NCBI GenBank assembly: GCA_903888655.1
Contig: CAISUR010000131.1
Coordinates: 1-7,856 of the forward strand
From: an uncultured Bacteroidota bacterium
GTDB taxonomy: Bacteria > Bacteroidota > Bacteroidia > Flavobacteriales > Flavobacteriaceae
DNA length: 7,856 nucleotides
Reading direction: 5' to 3'
The notes beneath the pieces were generated by a model. It worked only from the letters and a program-made list of their open reading frames with translations. It made no database searches and was not told the DNA's origin. Shown here one piece after another: positions 1-5,749 of the stretch (position 1 is its first letter; every line of letters begins with the position of its first letter). The translations under genes and the position numbers were made by a program.

Positions 1-1
1 G

Positions 2-33
2 CAAAATTACAATCATTACCCTTCATATACAAG
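2..33 (-). promoter_or_regulatory. Possible divergent promoter for a gene left of the window
   Basis: Read on the minus strand, positions 9 to 2 spell TAATTTTG, a full match to the Bacteroidota -7 consensus TAnnTTTG. A CTTG at 33 to 30 lies 20 bases upstream of it, close to the usual spacing for the -33 TTTG element. It would drive a gene to the left, outside the window. In related genomes a ferredoxin-like gene is often found next to this acyl-CoA reductase, but that is recollection and cannot be seen here. The box is short and the DNA is A+T rich, so chance is possible. Confidence 0.35.
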
Positions 34-40
34 TAAACAA

Positions 41-1099
41 ATGTTACAAATCGAGAAAAAAAAATGTTTTATTGAATTAGGTAAATTTTTAAGTCAATTT
101 TCATTAGAAAACAACATCAAGAATAGTGCTGTTTTGAATAACGATTTGTTTTTTGAAGATTTCAAACAACTCATAATATTATCGCAATCACACAATGGAT
201 GGTTTACTGAAGAGCAAGTTTATCATTCAGCACAATCTTGGGCAAAAGCATTGAAAGAAGAGAACATAAATCTATGGCTTTCAAAATATGATTTTTCAAA
301 AGTTACTACTAAAACCGTTGGATTAATTTTAGCTGGAAACATTCCGCTTGTTGGTTTTCACGATTTTTTATCAGTTCTCATTTCTGGACATAAAGTTTTA
401 ATTAAAACATCTTCTAACGATCAATTTTTGATTAAATTCTTAGCAAAATATTTAATTTCAATAAATCCAGAAATTGAAAATTATATCACGTTTACCGATG
501 GAAAATTAGAACATTTTGACGCCATAATTGCCACAGGAAGTAACAATACCGCTCGATATTTCGAATATTATTTTAAAGATCAACCAAGTATTATTCGTAA
601 AAATAGGAATTCGGTTGCCGTTTTAAATGGTTCAGAAACTCACGAAGATTTGGAACAAATGGGTGAAGACATTTTCAGGTATTTCGGATTAGGTTGCCGC
701 AATGTATCGAAATTATTTGTTCCAAAAGACTACGATTTTCAGCCCTTTTTTAAAGCTATTTTTAAGTATGGTGATGTAATTCATTATGAAAAATATGCCA
801 ATAATTATGATTACAACAAAGCCGTTTTCTTAATGAGTAATTTCAAATTATTGGATAACGAATTCCTAACTCTAAAAGAAGATTCAAGCTACGCCTCTCC
901 TATTTCTTCGGTTTTCTACGAATATTACGATAGTCTTGATGCAATAAAAAAACAATTGGAAAATGATGCCGAACAAATTCAGTGCATCATTTCTAAAAAT
1001 TTAATTGAGAAAAGCATCCCATTTGGAAAAACCCAACAACCCGAACTTTGGGATTATGCCGATAACGTTGATACTATAGCATTTCTATTGCAAATTTGA
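41..1099 (+). CDS. LuxC-type acyl-CoA reductase
   Basis: This 352-residue protein fits the LuxC acyl-CoA reductase family, part of the aldehyde dehydrogenase superfamily, which reduces fatty acyl-CoA to aldehyde with NADPH through a cysteine thioester. Visible signs are the nucleotide-binding stretch GLILAGNIPLVGFHD (residues 94-108), followed by GHKVLIKTSSND (116-127), then ATGSNNTARYFEYYF (164-178), RKNRNSVAVL (186-195) and FGLGCRNVSKLF (215-226), in which C219 is the likely catalytic cysteine. It is shorter than Photobacterium LuxC (about 480 residues), as is usual for Bacteroidota members. There is no signal peptide, so it should be cytoplasmic. The ATG at 41 is chosen because the following IELGKFLSQF resembles the usual N-terminal region in flavobacteria. 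The true substrate and physiological role are not known from sequence; no luciferase or fatty-acid partner genes are in view. Confidence 0.85.
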   Translation: MLQIEKKKCFIELGKFLSQFSLENNIKNSAVLNNDLFFEDFKQLIILSQSHNGWFTEEQVYHSAQSWAKALKEENINLWLSKYDFSKVTTKTVGLILAGNIPLVGFHDFLSVLISGHKVLIKTSSNDQFLIKFLAKYLISINPEIENYITFTDGKLEHFDAIIATGSNNTARYFEYYFKDQPSIIRKNRNSVAVLNGSETHEDLEQMGEDIFRYFGLGCRNVSKLFVPKDYDFQPFFKAIFKYGDVIHYEKYANNYDYNKAVFLMSNFKLLDNEFLTLKEDSSYASPISSVFYEYYDSLDAIKKQLENDAEQIQCIISKNLIEKSIPFGKTQQPELWDYADNVDTIAFLLQI

Positions 1100-1198
1100 T
1101 TGAATCATTCGCAACTATTATTATAAACTATTACGTTTTCGTTAATAACATCGCTTTATTGTAGCCGAATTCAAATCGCTTTTTCCCTACCTATTTCC

Positions 1199-1207
1199 GA
1201 AATTTGC
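1199..1207 (+). promoter_or_regulatory. Possible -7 promoter element of serC
   Basis: GAAATTTGC at 1199-1207 matches the Bacteroidota -7 box TAnnTTTG at all fixed positions but the first, and sits 25 bases before the serC ATG, a normal distance. No good -33 TTTG is seen at 17-23 bases upstream; only a T-run at 1180-1184. The 132-base gap after the acyl-CoA reductase makes a separate serC promoter reasonable. Confidence 0.35.
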
Positions 1208-1231
1208 AGCTGTAAAATTTGGAAAATCATC

Positions 1232-2302
1232 ATGAAAAAACACAACTACAGCGCCGGACCTTGTATTTTACCGCAAGAAGTATTCGAAAAATCAGCTCAA
1301 GCGATTTTAAATTTTAATAATTCGGATTTATCTATTCTAGAAATATCGCATAGAAGTAAAGACTTTGTTGCCGTTATGGACGAAGCTCGTGCTCTAGTTT
1401 TAGAACTTTTAGGATTAGAAGGGAAAGGTTATCAAGCTTTATTTTTAGCCGGTGGTGCAAGCTTAGAGTTTTTAATGGTTCCGTATAATTTAATGAAAAT
1501 TGACGGAAAAGCGGCCTATCTTGACACCGGAACTTGGGCCAACAACGCCATAAAAGAAGCCAAATCTTTTGGAGAAACTATGGTAGTAGCGTCTTCGAAA
1601 GAACAAAATTACAATCACATTCCAAAAGATTATACTATTCCGGCAGATGCTTCATATTTTCATTGCACTAGCAACAACACCATATTTGGAACCCAAATAA
1701 AATCATTTCCAAACACCAATATTCCTGTGGTGTGCGATATGAGTTCGGATATTTTCTCAAGAACTTTGGATTTCTCAAAATTTGATTTAATCTATGCTGG
1801 AGCTCAAAAAAACATGGGACCCGCTGGAACTACCTTAGTTGTCGTTAAAGAAGAAATTCTAGGAAAATCAGGTAGAAACATTCCTAGTATGTTGGATTAT
1901 GAAAAACACATCAAATCAGAAAGCATGTACAATACGCCACCAGTTTTTCCAGTTTATGCCTCATTGTTAACTTTACAATGGTTGAAAAATTTGGGTGGAA
2001 TTACAGCTATTGAAAAAATCAACGAAGCCAAAGCTACTTTACTATACAATGAAATTGATAGAAACCCTTTATTCAAAGGAACTGCTGCCGTTGAAGATAG
2101 AAGTACCATGAATGCAACCTTTTTACTAAACGATGAAAGCCATGCTCCTATTTTTGATAAAATGTGGAAAGAAGCCGGAATTTCTGGTTTACCAGGTCAT
2201 CGTTCAGTGGGCGGTTACCGAGCCTCAATGTATAATGCGTTGCCGCTAGAAAGCGTACAAGTTTTGGTAGATGTGATGCAAACATTGGAGAAAAACATTT
2301 GA
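1232..2302 (+). CDS. serC: Phosphoserine aminotransferase SerC
   Basis: SerC (EC 2.6.1.52) is a PLP-dependent enzyme that converts 3-phosphohydroxypyruvate and glutamate to O-phospho-L-serine and 2-oxoglutarate, the second step of serine synthesis; the family also acts in PLP synthesis in some bacteria. The 356-residue length is typical (about 360). Visible motifs are NYSAGPCILP at the N-terminus, the substrate-binding EISHRS (37-42), FLAGGASLEF (71-80) that contacts the PLP phosphate, DTGTWAN (98-104), VVCDMSSD (166-173) with D169 expected to pair with the PLP ring nitrogen, and AGAQKNMGPAG (189-199) with K193 as the Schiff-base lysine. MYNTPP (232-237) comes from the neighbouring subunit in the dimer, and HRSVGGYRASMYNA (323-336) binds the substrate carboxylate. 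All key residues are present and the gene looks intact. Its partner serA lies downstream but is not adjacent. Confidence 0.97.
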   Translation: MKKHNYSAGPCILPQEVFEKSAQAILNFNNSDLSILEISHRSKDFVAVMDEARALVLELLGLEGKGYQALFLAGGASLEFLMVPYNLMKIDGKAAYLDTGTWANNAIKEAKSFGETMVVASSKEQNYNHIPKDYTIPADASYFHCTSNNTIFGTQIKSFPNTNIPVVCDMSSDIFSRTLDFSKFDLIYAGAQKNMGPAGTTLVVVKEEILGKSGRNIPSMLDYEKHIKSESMYNTPPVFPVYASLLTLQWLKNLGGITAIEKINEAKATLLYNEIDRNPLFKGTAAVEDRSTMNATFLLNDESHAPIFDKMWKEAGISGLPGHRSVGGYRASMYNALPLESVQVLVDVMQTLEKNI

Positions 2303-2311
2303 TTTTTTCAC

Positions 2312-2319
2312 TATCTTTG
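2312..2319 (+). promoter_or_regulatory. -7 promoter element before the kinase-like gene
   Basis: TATCTTTG at 2312-2319 is an exact match to the Bacteroidota -7 consensus TAnnTTTG, in the 30-base gap after serC. An ATTG at 2284-2287 lies 24 bases upstream, slightly far for a -33 element. If transcription starts 4-7 bases after the box, the transcript would carry only about 7-10 bases before the ATG at 2333, so the mRNA would be nearly leaderless. It suggests the kinase-like gene is transcribed separately from serC, though readthrough from serC is also possible. Confidence 0.5.
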
Positions 2320-2332
2320 AAGTCTAAAAATA

Positions 2333-2944
2333 ATGAATGATGAAATACAACATATCATTTCAAGAGAGAGCCAAACTGGGCAAGGAATTGTTATCAAAAC
2401 AATTACCGATTACCTTGCAGGATGCCAAGAAACAAGTGGAATGGTTAAAAGAGATAAGCTCTTCAAAACTAAAGAAACAAAGAACCTAATTGGTTTTATT
2501 GAAAACGAAAAAATTTGGTATTCTTCAATAAATATTGATGATTTCATTGCTGAAGGTGCCGAACAAAAGGTTTTTATAAAAAACAACCAAAGTGTTTTAA
2601 AACTAAACGACTCCATTTATTACCTTTCTTGGATAGATTATTTTCAAAACTTACTACTTCACAATTATTTTTTTCCTGATACTTTTTACACATTTTTAGG
2701 TTTTTATCAACTTGAAGATACTCTTTATGCTGTTGTAGAACAACCTTTTGTAAAAGCAACCGAAAAAACAGATTTAGATTTAGTAAAACTATTTTTGACA
2801 AATAACGGATTTAACAACACAAGAAATAATGATTATTTCAATCCTGAATTAGGATTAATTTTGGAAGATTTACACGATGAAAATGTGCTTACTCAAAATG
2901 GAATGCTTTATTTTATTGATACCGTATTTTATATTGTAAATTAA
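2333..2944 (+). CDS. Stand-alone protein resembling the polyvalent-protein kinase domain
   Basis: This 203-residue cytoplasmic protein resembles the kinase-like domain found in phage and mobile-element 'polyvalent' proteins (Pfam family name recalled as Kinase-PolyVal). Visible signs: EGAEQKVF (74-81) as a degenerate glycine loop, VLKLN (88-92) with K90 as the ATP-binding lysine, LLHNYFFPDT (108-117) followed by FLGF (121-124), which is characteristic of the family, EQPFV (136-140) as the hinge, LEDLHDENVL (177-186) as the catalytic loop with D179 and N184 (compare GDLHPGN in aminoglycoside phosphotransferases), and FIDT (194-197) with D196 in the place of the DFG aspartate. The N-terminal 70 residues are not recognised. 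These residues suggest an active nucleotide-binding fold, but activity and target are unknown. It is an unusual insertion between serC and serA, has its own -7 box and ends in two stop codons in a row (TAA TAA). Transfer from a mobile element is an inference only. Confidence 0.72.
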   Translation: MNDEIQHIISRESQTGQGIVIKTITDYLAGCQETSGMVKRDKLFKTKETKNLIGFIENEKIWYSSINIDDFIAEGAEQKVFIKNNQSVLKLNDSIYYLSWIDYFQNLLLHNYFFPDTFYTFLGFYQLEDTLYAVVEQPFVKATEKTDLDLVKLFLTNNGFNNTRNNDYFNPELGLILEDLHDENVLTQNGMLYFIDTVFYIVN

Positions 2945-2946
2945 TA

Positions 2947-3207
2947 ATGAATTTCAAAGAGTATTATATATGAGAAAGTGATGTAGTGCGTTTACAACTA
3001 TTACAAGCAACTAATTTTGAAAAAATGAAAACGAACGTGTAGGCCTTTAGAGCAGATAGTGCAAACCATAGAAGCATTACTATTGGTTGCATTTAAGAAG
3101 GCATTTTAAGAAGTTTAGATACGATGCCATTGGAAAAAGAATAGATGCTATTGTATTAAAATGAATGGTTTGATAATGTCAAGCAGAATTTAAAAAATAG
3201 AATATAA
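2947..3207 (+). pseudogene. Decayed GNAT-family acetyltransferase remnant
   Basis: No intact reading frame exists here, but the translation keeps recognisable pieces. From the ATG at 2947 one frame reads MNFKEYYI, stop, ESDVVRLQLLQATNFEKM, then after a stop at 3040 AFRADSANHRS and IGCI, stop, EGILRS, and finally NEWFDNVKQNLKN before the last stop at 3205. In-frame stops are at 2971, 3040, 3094, 3142 and 3157. Between about 3114 and 3161 another frame reads YDAIGKRIDAIVL, so frameshifts exist too. This order (VRLxxLxxxxFE; FRADxxNxRS; IGCxxEGILR; RxDxIVL; NEWF) matches RimJ/RimL-like GNAT N-acetyltransferases of about 190-200 residues. Roughly half the protein, including the acetyl-CoA-binding middle, is missing. 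It begins 2 bases after the kinase-like gene, so the two may once have been co-transcribed. The family call rests on memory of the motif order. Confidence 0.7.
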
Positions 3208-3227
3208 ATTATAGATGAGATTAAATT

Positions 3228-3259
3228 TTTAAACTCATAAACCTTTAAACTCGTAAACT
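3228..3259 (+). repeat. Two tandem 16-base repeats before serA
   Basis: TTTAAACTCATAAACC (3228-3243) is followed directly by TTTAAACTCGTAAACT (3244-3259), 14 of 16 bases identical. The repeat ends 6 bases before the serA start codon and so overlaps its probable leader. The unit itself contains two TAAAC elements, so the finer period is about 8-9 bases. Similar TAAAC-rich strings occur between genes in Flavobacterium genomes, from recollection. A role in translation or regulation is possible but not shown; slippage in A+T-rich DNA would also explain it. Confidence 0.7.
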
Positions 3260-3265
3260 CAAATT

Positions 3266-4219
3266 ATGAAAGTATTAGCTAACGATGGTATCTCTAAAAA
3301 CGGAATCACAGCTTTAGAAAAAGGCGGTTTTGAAGTAATCACTACAAAAGTTGCTCAAGAACAAGTTGCCAATTTTATAAATACAAATGACGTTTCGGTA
3401 CTTCTTGTTAGAAGTGCCACCAAAGTGCGTCAAGACATTATCGATGCTTGTCCAGGTCTAAAAGTAATTGGCCGTGGCGGTGTTGGGATGGACAATATTG
3501 ATGTAGCATACGCTCGTGAAAAAGGGAAACATGTCATCAATACTCCGGCTTCTTCCTCTGAAAGCGTGGCCGAATTGGTTTTTGCACACTTATTCACAGG
3601 AGTGCGATTCTTATACGATTCCAACAGAAATATGCCTCTTGAAGGTGATACCAACTTTGAAGGTTTGAAAAAAGCGTATGCCAATGGTATTGAACTTCGT
3701 AGAAAAACGTTAGGGATTATTGGTTTTGGAAGAATTGGACAAGCAGTAGCAAAAATGGCTCTTGGGCTTGGTATGAAAGTGATTGCAGCTGATAAATTTG
3801 TAAGCAATGCTGAAATAAGAGTTGATTTTTACACGGGACAATTCATCAATGTAAATATCGTTACTGAACCTTTAGAAGATTTGTTTAAGCACGCTGATTT
3901 CATTACGTTGCATGTGCCAGCACAAGAAGGTTACGTAATTGGCAAAGATGAATTTAATCAACTAAAAGATGGTGTTGGAATTGTAAATTGCGCCCGAGGT
4001 GGCGTAATTGATGAGGTAGCATTGATTGAAGCATTAGATTCCAACAAAGTAGCTTTTGCAGGTTTGGATGTTTTTGAAAACGAACCTACGCCAGAAATTC
4101 AAATTTTAATGCACCCAAAAATTTCGTTAACACCACATATTGGTGCTGCTACATTAGAAGCACAAGACCGAATTGGAACCGAACTCGCCGAACAAATCAT
4201 CGGAATTTTAAAGAAATAG
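3266..4219 (+). CDS. serA: D-3-phosphoglycerate dehydrogenase SerA, short form
   Basis: SerA catalyses the first step of serine synthesis, the NAD-dependent oxidation of 3-phosphoglycerate to 3-phosphohydroxypyruvate (EC 1.1.1.95). The 317-residue protein has the split catalytic domain of D-2-hydroxyacid dehydrogenases around a Rossmann domain. Visible features are LLVRSATKV (46-54), IGRGGVGMDNID (68-79), NTPASSSESVAEL (92-104), the NAD motif GFGRIG (153-158) with D176 for the adenosine ribose, ARGGVIDE (243-250) with catalytic R244, DVFENEP (268-274) with E273, and TPHIGAAT (289-296) with H291. It stops right after the catalytic domain and lacks the C-terminal ACT domain through which E. coli SerA (410 residues) is inhibited by serine, so direct serine feedback of that type is not expected. 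Another D-2-hydroxyacid substrate cannot be ruled out, but the nearby serC supports the call. The ATG at 3266 begins the usual MKVLANDGI N-terminus. A terminator follows. Confidence 0.92.
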   Translation: MKVLANDGISKNGITALEKGGFEVITTKVAQEQVANFINTNDVSVLLVRSATKVRQDIIDACPGLKVIGRGGVGMDNIDVAYAREKGKHVINTPASSSESVAELVFAHLFTGVRFLYDSNRNMPLEGDTNFEGLKKAYANGIELRRKTLGIIGFGRIGQAVAKMALGLGMKVIAADKFVSNAEIRVDFYTGQFINVNIVTEPLEDLFKHADFITLHVPAQEGYVIGKDEFNQLKDGVGIVNCARGGVIDEVALIEALDSNKVAFAGLDVFENEPTPEIQILMHPKISLTPHIGAATLEAQDRIGTELAEQIIGILKK

Positions 4220-4244
4220 TTTAAATCTAATATATTTTCAATAG

Positions 4245-4273
4245 AACCATCACTTGTTAGTGGTGGTTTTTTT
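4245..4273 (+). terminator. Intrinsic terminator after serA
   Basis: AACCATCACT (4245-4254) pairs with AGTGGTGGTT (4259-4268) around the loop TGTT, giving a 10-base-pair stem with a single T-G wobble (4250/4263). It is followed by a run of seven T residues (4267-4273, the first two also in the stem). It begins 25 bases after the serA stop and separates the serine part from the next operon. Confidence 0.9.
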
Positions 4274-4327
4274 ATGGATAAATGTGAGATTAATGTAATT
4301 TTAAATGGCTGCTTTGTAACATATTTT

Positions 4328-4344
4328 TTGGCACTTTTTCTGAA
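4328..4344 (+). promoter_or_regulatory. Possible sigma-54-type (-24/-12) promoter
   Basis: TTGGCAC at 4328-4334 is a perfect -24 half of the sigma-54 consensus TGGCAC-N5-TTGCA. After five T bases, CTGAA (4340-4344) stands where TTGCA is expected and keeps only the T-G core. The start site would fall near 4354, about 33 bases before the ATG at 4388, which is a sensible leader. It lies directly after the serA terminator and before a five-gene series. An alternative is the GAACTTTG at 4342-4349, a one-mismatch match to the housekeeping TAnnTTTG box, but the TTTG at 4313-4316 is 25 bases away, which is too far for a normal -33 element. No enhancer site for a sigma-54 activator was identified. Confidence 0.45.
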
Positions 4345-4387
4345 CTTTGATGTTGCTACTATAAATAATAACATCAATTGTAAAACC

Positions 4388-4783
4388 ATGAAAACAATAA
4401 AAAAACTAGGCATTTGGATGGATCATTCAAATGCACATCTCATCGAATTTTCGTCTGAAATAAAAGAAACCAAAACCATTACATCCGATTTTACTTTTCA
4501 AGATCGAGAAGAAACGTTGCAACGCAGCGAAAGTGAAATGCACAACAAAGAACAACACAAACAAACTACTTTTTACAAAAGTTTGGCTTCAGTAATCGAA
4601 AACTTTGATGAAGTTCTTTTATTTGGACCAACAGATGCTAAAGTAGAATTATACAATTTCATAAAGGAACATCATAAATACGATAAAATAAAAATTGAAG
4701 TCAAAAATGCGGATAAAATGACTGATGCTGAACAACATCATTTTGTTAAAGATTATTTCAAACGATTTGAATTCAAAATGTAA
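4388..4783 (+). CDS. Small protein resembling bacterial eRF1-like (eL30-fold) family
   Basis: This is a 131-residue cytoplasmic protein without signal peptide or membrane segment. It has GIWMDHSNAHLI (8-19) as an N-terminal strand-turn-strand, a His/Glu/Lys-rich middle with HNKEQHKQ (52-59), VLLFGPTDAKVEL (76-88), a strand-loop-helix typical of eL30e-like domains, and ADKMTDAEQHHFVKDYF (108-124) at the end. These elements resemble short bacterial proteins related to the third domain of archaeal/eukaryotic release factor 1 (baeRF families), sometimes named 'translational machinery protein'. A role on the ribosome is only an inference. The ATG at 4388 is preferred over an in-frame ATG at 4274, because the latter abuts the terminator, lies upstream of the promoter-like site and would add 38 residues unlike the family. 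It is the first gene of the series and ends 21 bases before the next gene. Confidence 0.75.
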   Translation: MKTIKKLGIWMDHSNAHLIEFSSEIKETKTITSDFTFQDREETLQRSESEMHNKEQHKQTTFYKSLASVIENFDEVLLFGPTDAKVELYNFIKEHHKYDKIKIEVKNADKMTDAEQHHFVKDYFKRFEFKM

Positions 4784-4804
4784 TTCAATTATAAAAATGA
4801 TATT

Positions 4805-5161
4805 ATGAAAGACATTCAAAAAAAAATAGTTGCTAATGCTCCGGAAAAAGCCAACGAACAATTAGACAACTTTCCAGGTTATCCACAATATCCCGAAAAT
4901 GAAGATATTTATAACAAATTTGATAAGGAATTTGATATTGACCCGGAAGATATTTCTAAAAAGAAAAATATCATCCAAATTGACAACACTTCTGATTTGA
5001 ACGAAAAAGATTTTGAAGACGATCAAACGGGAGAAGATTTAGATGTTCCCGGCTCAGATTTGGATGAAGAAGAGGGAACTAGCGGCAATGAAGACGAAGA
5101 AAATAATTACTACAGTTTAGGTGGCGACGATCATAACGATTTGGACGAAGATAAAATTTAA
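4805..5161 (+). CDS. Highly acidic, probably disordered conserved hypothetical protein
   Basis: This 118-residue protein has 22 Asp and 16 Glu (about 32 percent acidic) against 11 Lys and no Arg, and no cysteine. Basic residues concentrate in the first half, while the C-terminal half (from about residue 65) is strongly negative. Visible segments are FPGYPQYPENEDIYNK (23-38), DIDPEDISKKKN (44-55), GEDLDVPGSDLDEEEG (76-91) and NEDEENNYYSLGGDDHNDL (94-112). There is no signal peptide or membrane segment. From recollection, proteins with the PxYPxNEDIYN and NEDEENNYYSLGGD signatures recur in Bacteroidota as hypothetical proteins, so it is conserved rather than spurious. No catalytic motif is seen; a disordered, binding or stress-protective role is conceivable but not shown. 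The ATG at 4805 starts with MKDIQKKI, and the gap to the next gene is only 4 bases, in keeping with one operon. Confidence 0.8.
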   Translation: MKDIQKKIVANAPEKANEQLDNFPGYPQYPENEDIYNKFDKEFDIDPEDISKKKNIIQIDNTSDLNEKDFEDDQTGEDLDVPGSDLDEEEGTSGNEDEENNYYSLGGDDHNDLDEDKI

Positions 5162-5165
5162 AGCC

Positions 5166-5744
5166 ATGAAAAAAATATTTTTTGGGCTAATAATGGCAAT
5201 CGTTGGAATAAATTATTCCATGGCACAAACATTCGATTTTAGAATTTTTAGTTGGGGAAATCCAATTGAGAAGGTGAAATCTGAAGAAAAAGCAAAATTC
5301 TTTTCTTCAAAAAATGATGATGAATTGATATTTGATGATAAACTTGGAGGTACTAAATTTAAGGTACTCTATATTTTTAACGAAAATAACAAACTAATTA
5401 GTGGTATCTATATTTTTTCAAAAGAATATAGTAATCCTGAACTTTATTATCAAGATTATAGCGTGTTTTTGAAATTACTAACAGAAAAATACGGAAAACC
5501 TACCAAGGAAAAAGAAACTTGGAATAATACGGATGCTATATATGACAAAGCCAACAAAAAGCAAGCCATTGCAGATAAAAATCTAAATCTCTATGCAGTT
5601 TGGGATACCAAAAGAACTACTATAAAAATTACCTTGATTAGCATAGGAAATACTATTCCGAGTATTCAAATTCATTATACCGCTACTTCATTGGATGAAT
5701 TGCAAAACCAAATTGATTTAAAAGATGCTCTGAATAAATTGTAG
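5166..5744 (+). CDS. Exported protein of unknown function
   Basis: The protein is 192 residues long and begins with a clear Sec signal peptide: MKK, a hydrophobic core over about residues 4-16, and likely cleavage after SMA before Q21. The ATG at 5166 is chosen over an in-frame ATG at 5121 because the longer form would place 15 residues before the signal peptide and overlap the preceding gene by 41 bases. The mature part starts with FDFRIFSWGNPIEKVKSEE (23-41), followed by strand-rich stretches such as FKVLYIFNENNKLISGIYIF (65-84), then DYSVFLKLLTEKYGKPTKE (97-115), a 'KYG-P' pattern seen in small exported proteins of several phyla that compare a stored mass or state with the WG-x(3,4)-V segment. 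No cysteine or lipobox is present, so it should be soluble in the periplasm or released. It lies 5 bases before the TolC-like gene. I do not recognise a specific family. Confidence 0.8.
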   Translation: MKKIFFGLIMAIVGINYSMAQTFDFRIFSWGNPIEKVKSEEKAKFFSSKNDDELIFDDKLGGTKFKVLYIFNENNKLISGIYIFSKEYSNPELYYQDYSVFLKLLTEKYGKPTKEKETWNNTDAIYDKANKKQAIADKNLNLYAVWDTKRTTIKITLISIGNTIPSIQIHYTATSLDELQNQIDLKDALNKL

Positions 5745-5749
5745 AACTA

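Noticed and set aside
1129..1147. Inverted repeat TATTACG / CGTTAATA after the acyl-CoA reductase gene
   Set aside because: The stem is short, A+T rich and has a one-base bulge, with no T-run after it, so it was not called a terminator.
2947..3207. Regulatory RNA or riboswitch in the gap between the kinase-like gene and serA
   Set aside because: The sequence translates into ordered GNAT acetyltransferase fragments across nearly its whole length, and no strong stem-loop or T-run was seen.
3430..3807. Open frame of 125 codons on the minus strand inside serA
   Set aside because: It lies antisense to well-conserved serA codons and encodes no recognisable motif; it is a by-product of serA codon use. 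The other minus-strand frames inside genes (for example 2410-2801, 4099-4413, 5897-6112, 7616-7801) were set aside for the same reason.
4274..4387. N-terminal extension of the eRF1-like gene starting at 4274
   Set aside because: The ATG touches the terminator's T-run, lies upstream of the promoter-like site, and the added 38 residues are hydrophobic and unlike the family start GIWMDHSNAHL; the ATG at 4388 fits better.
5121..5165. Upstream start for the exported protein at 5121
   Set aside because: It would overlap the acidic gene by 41 bases and bury the signal peptide behind 15 residues; the ATG at 5166 gives a standard signal peptide.
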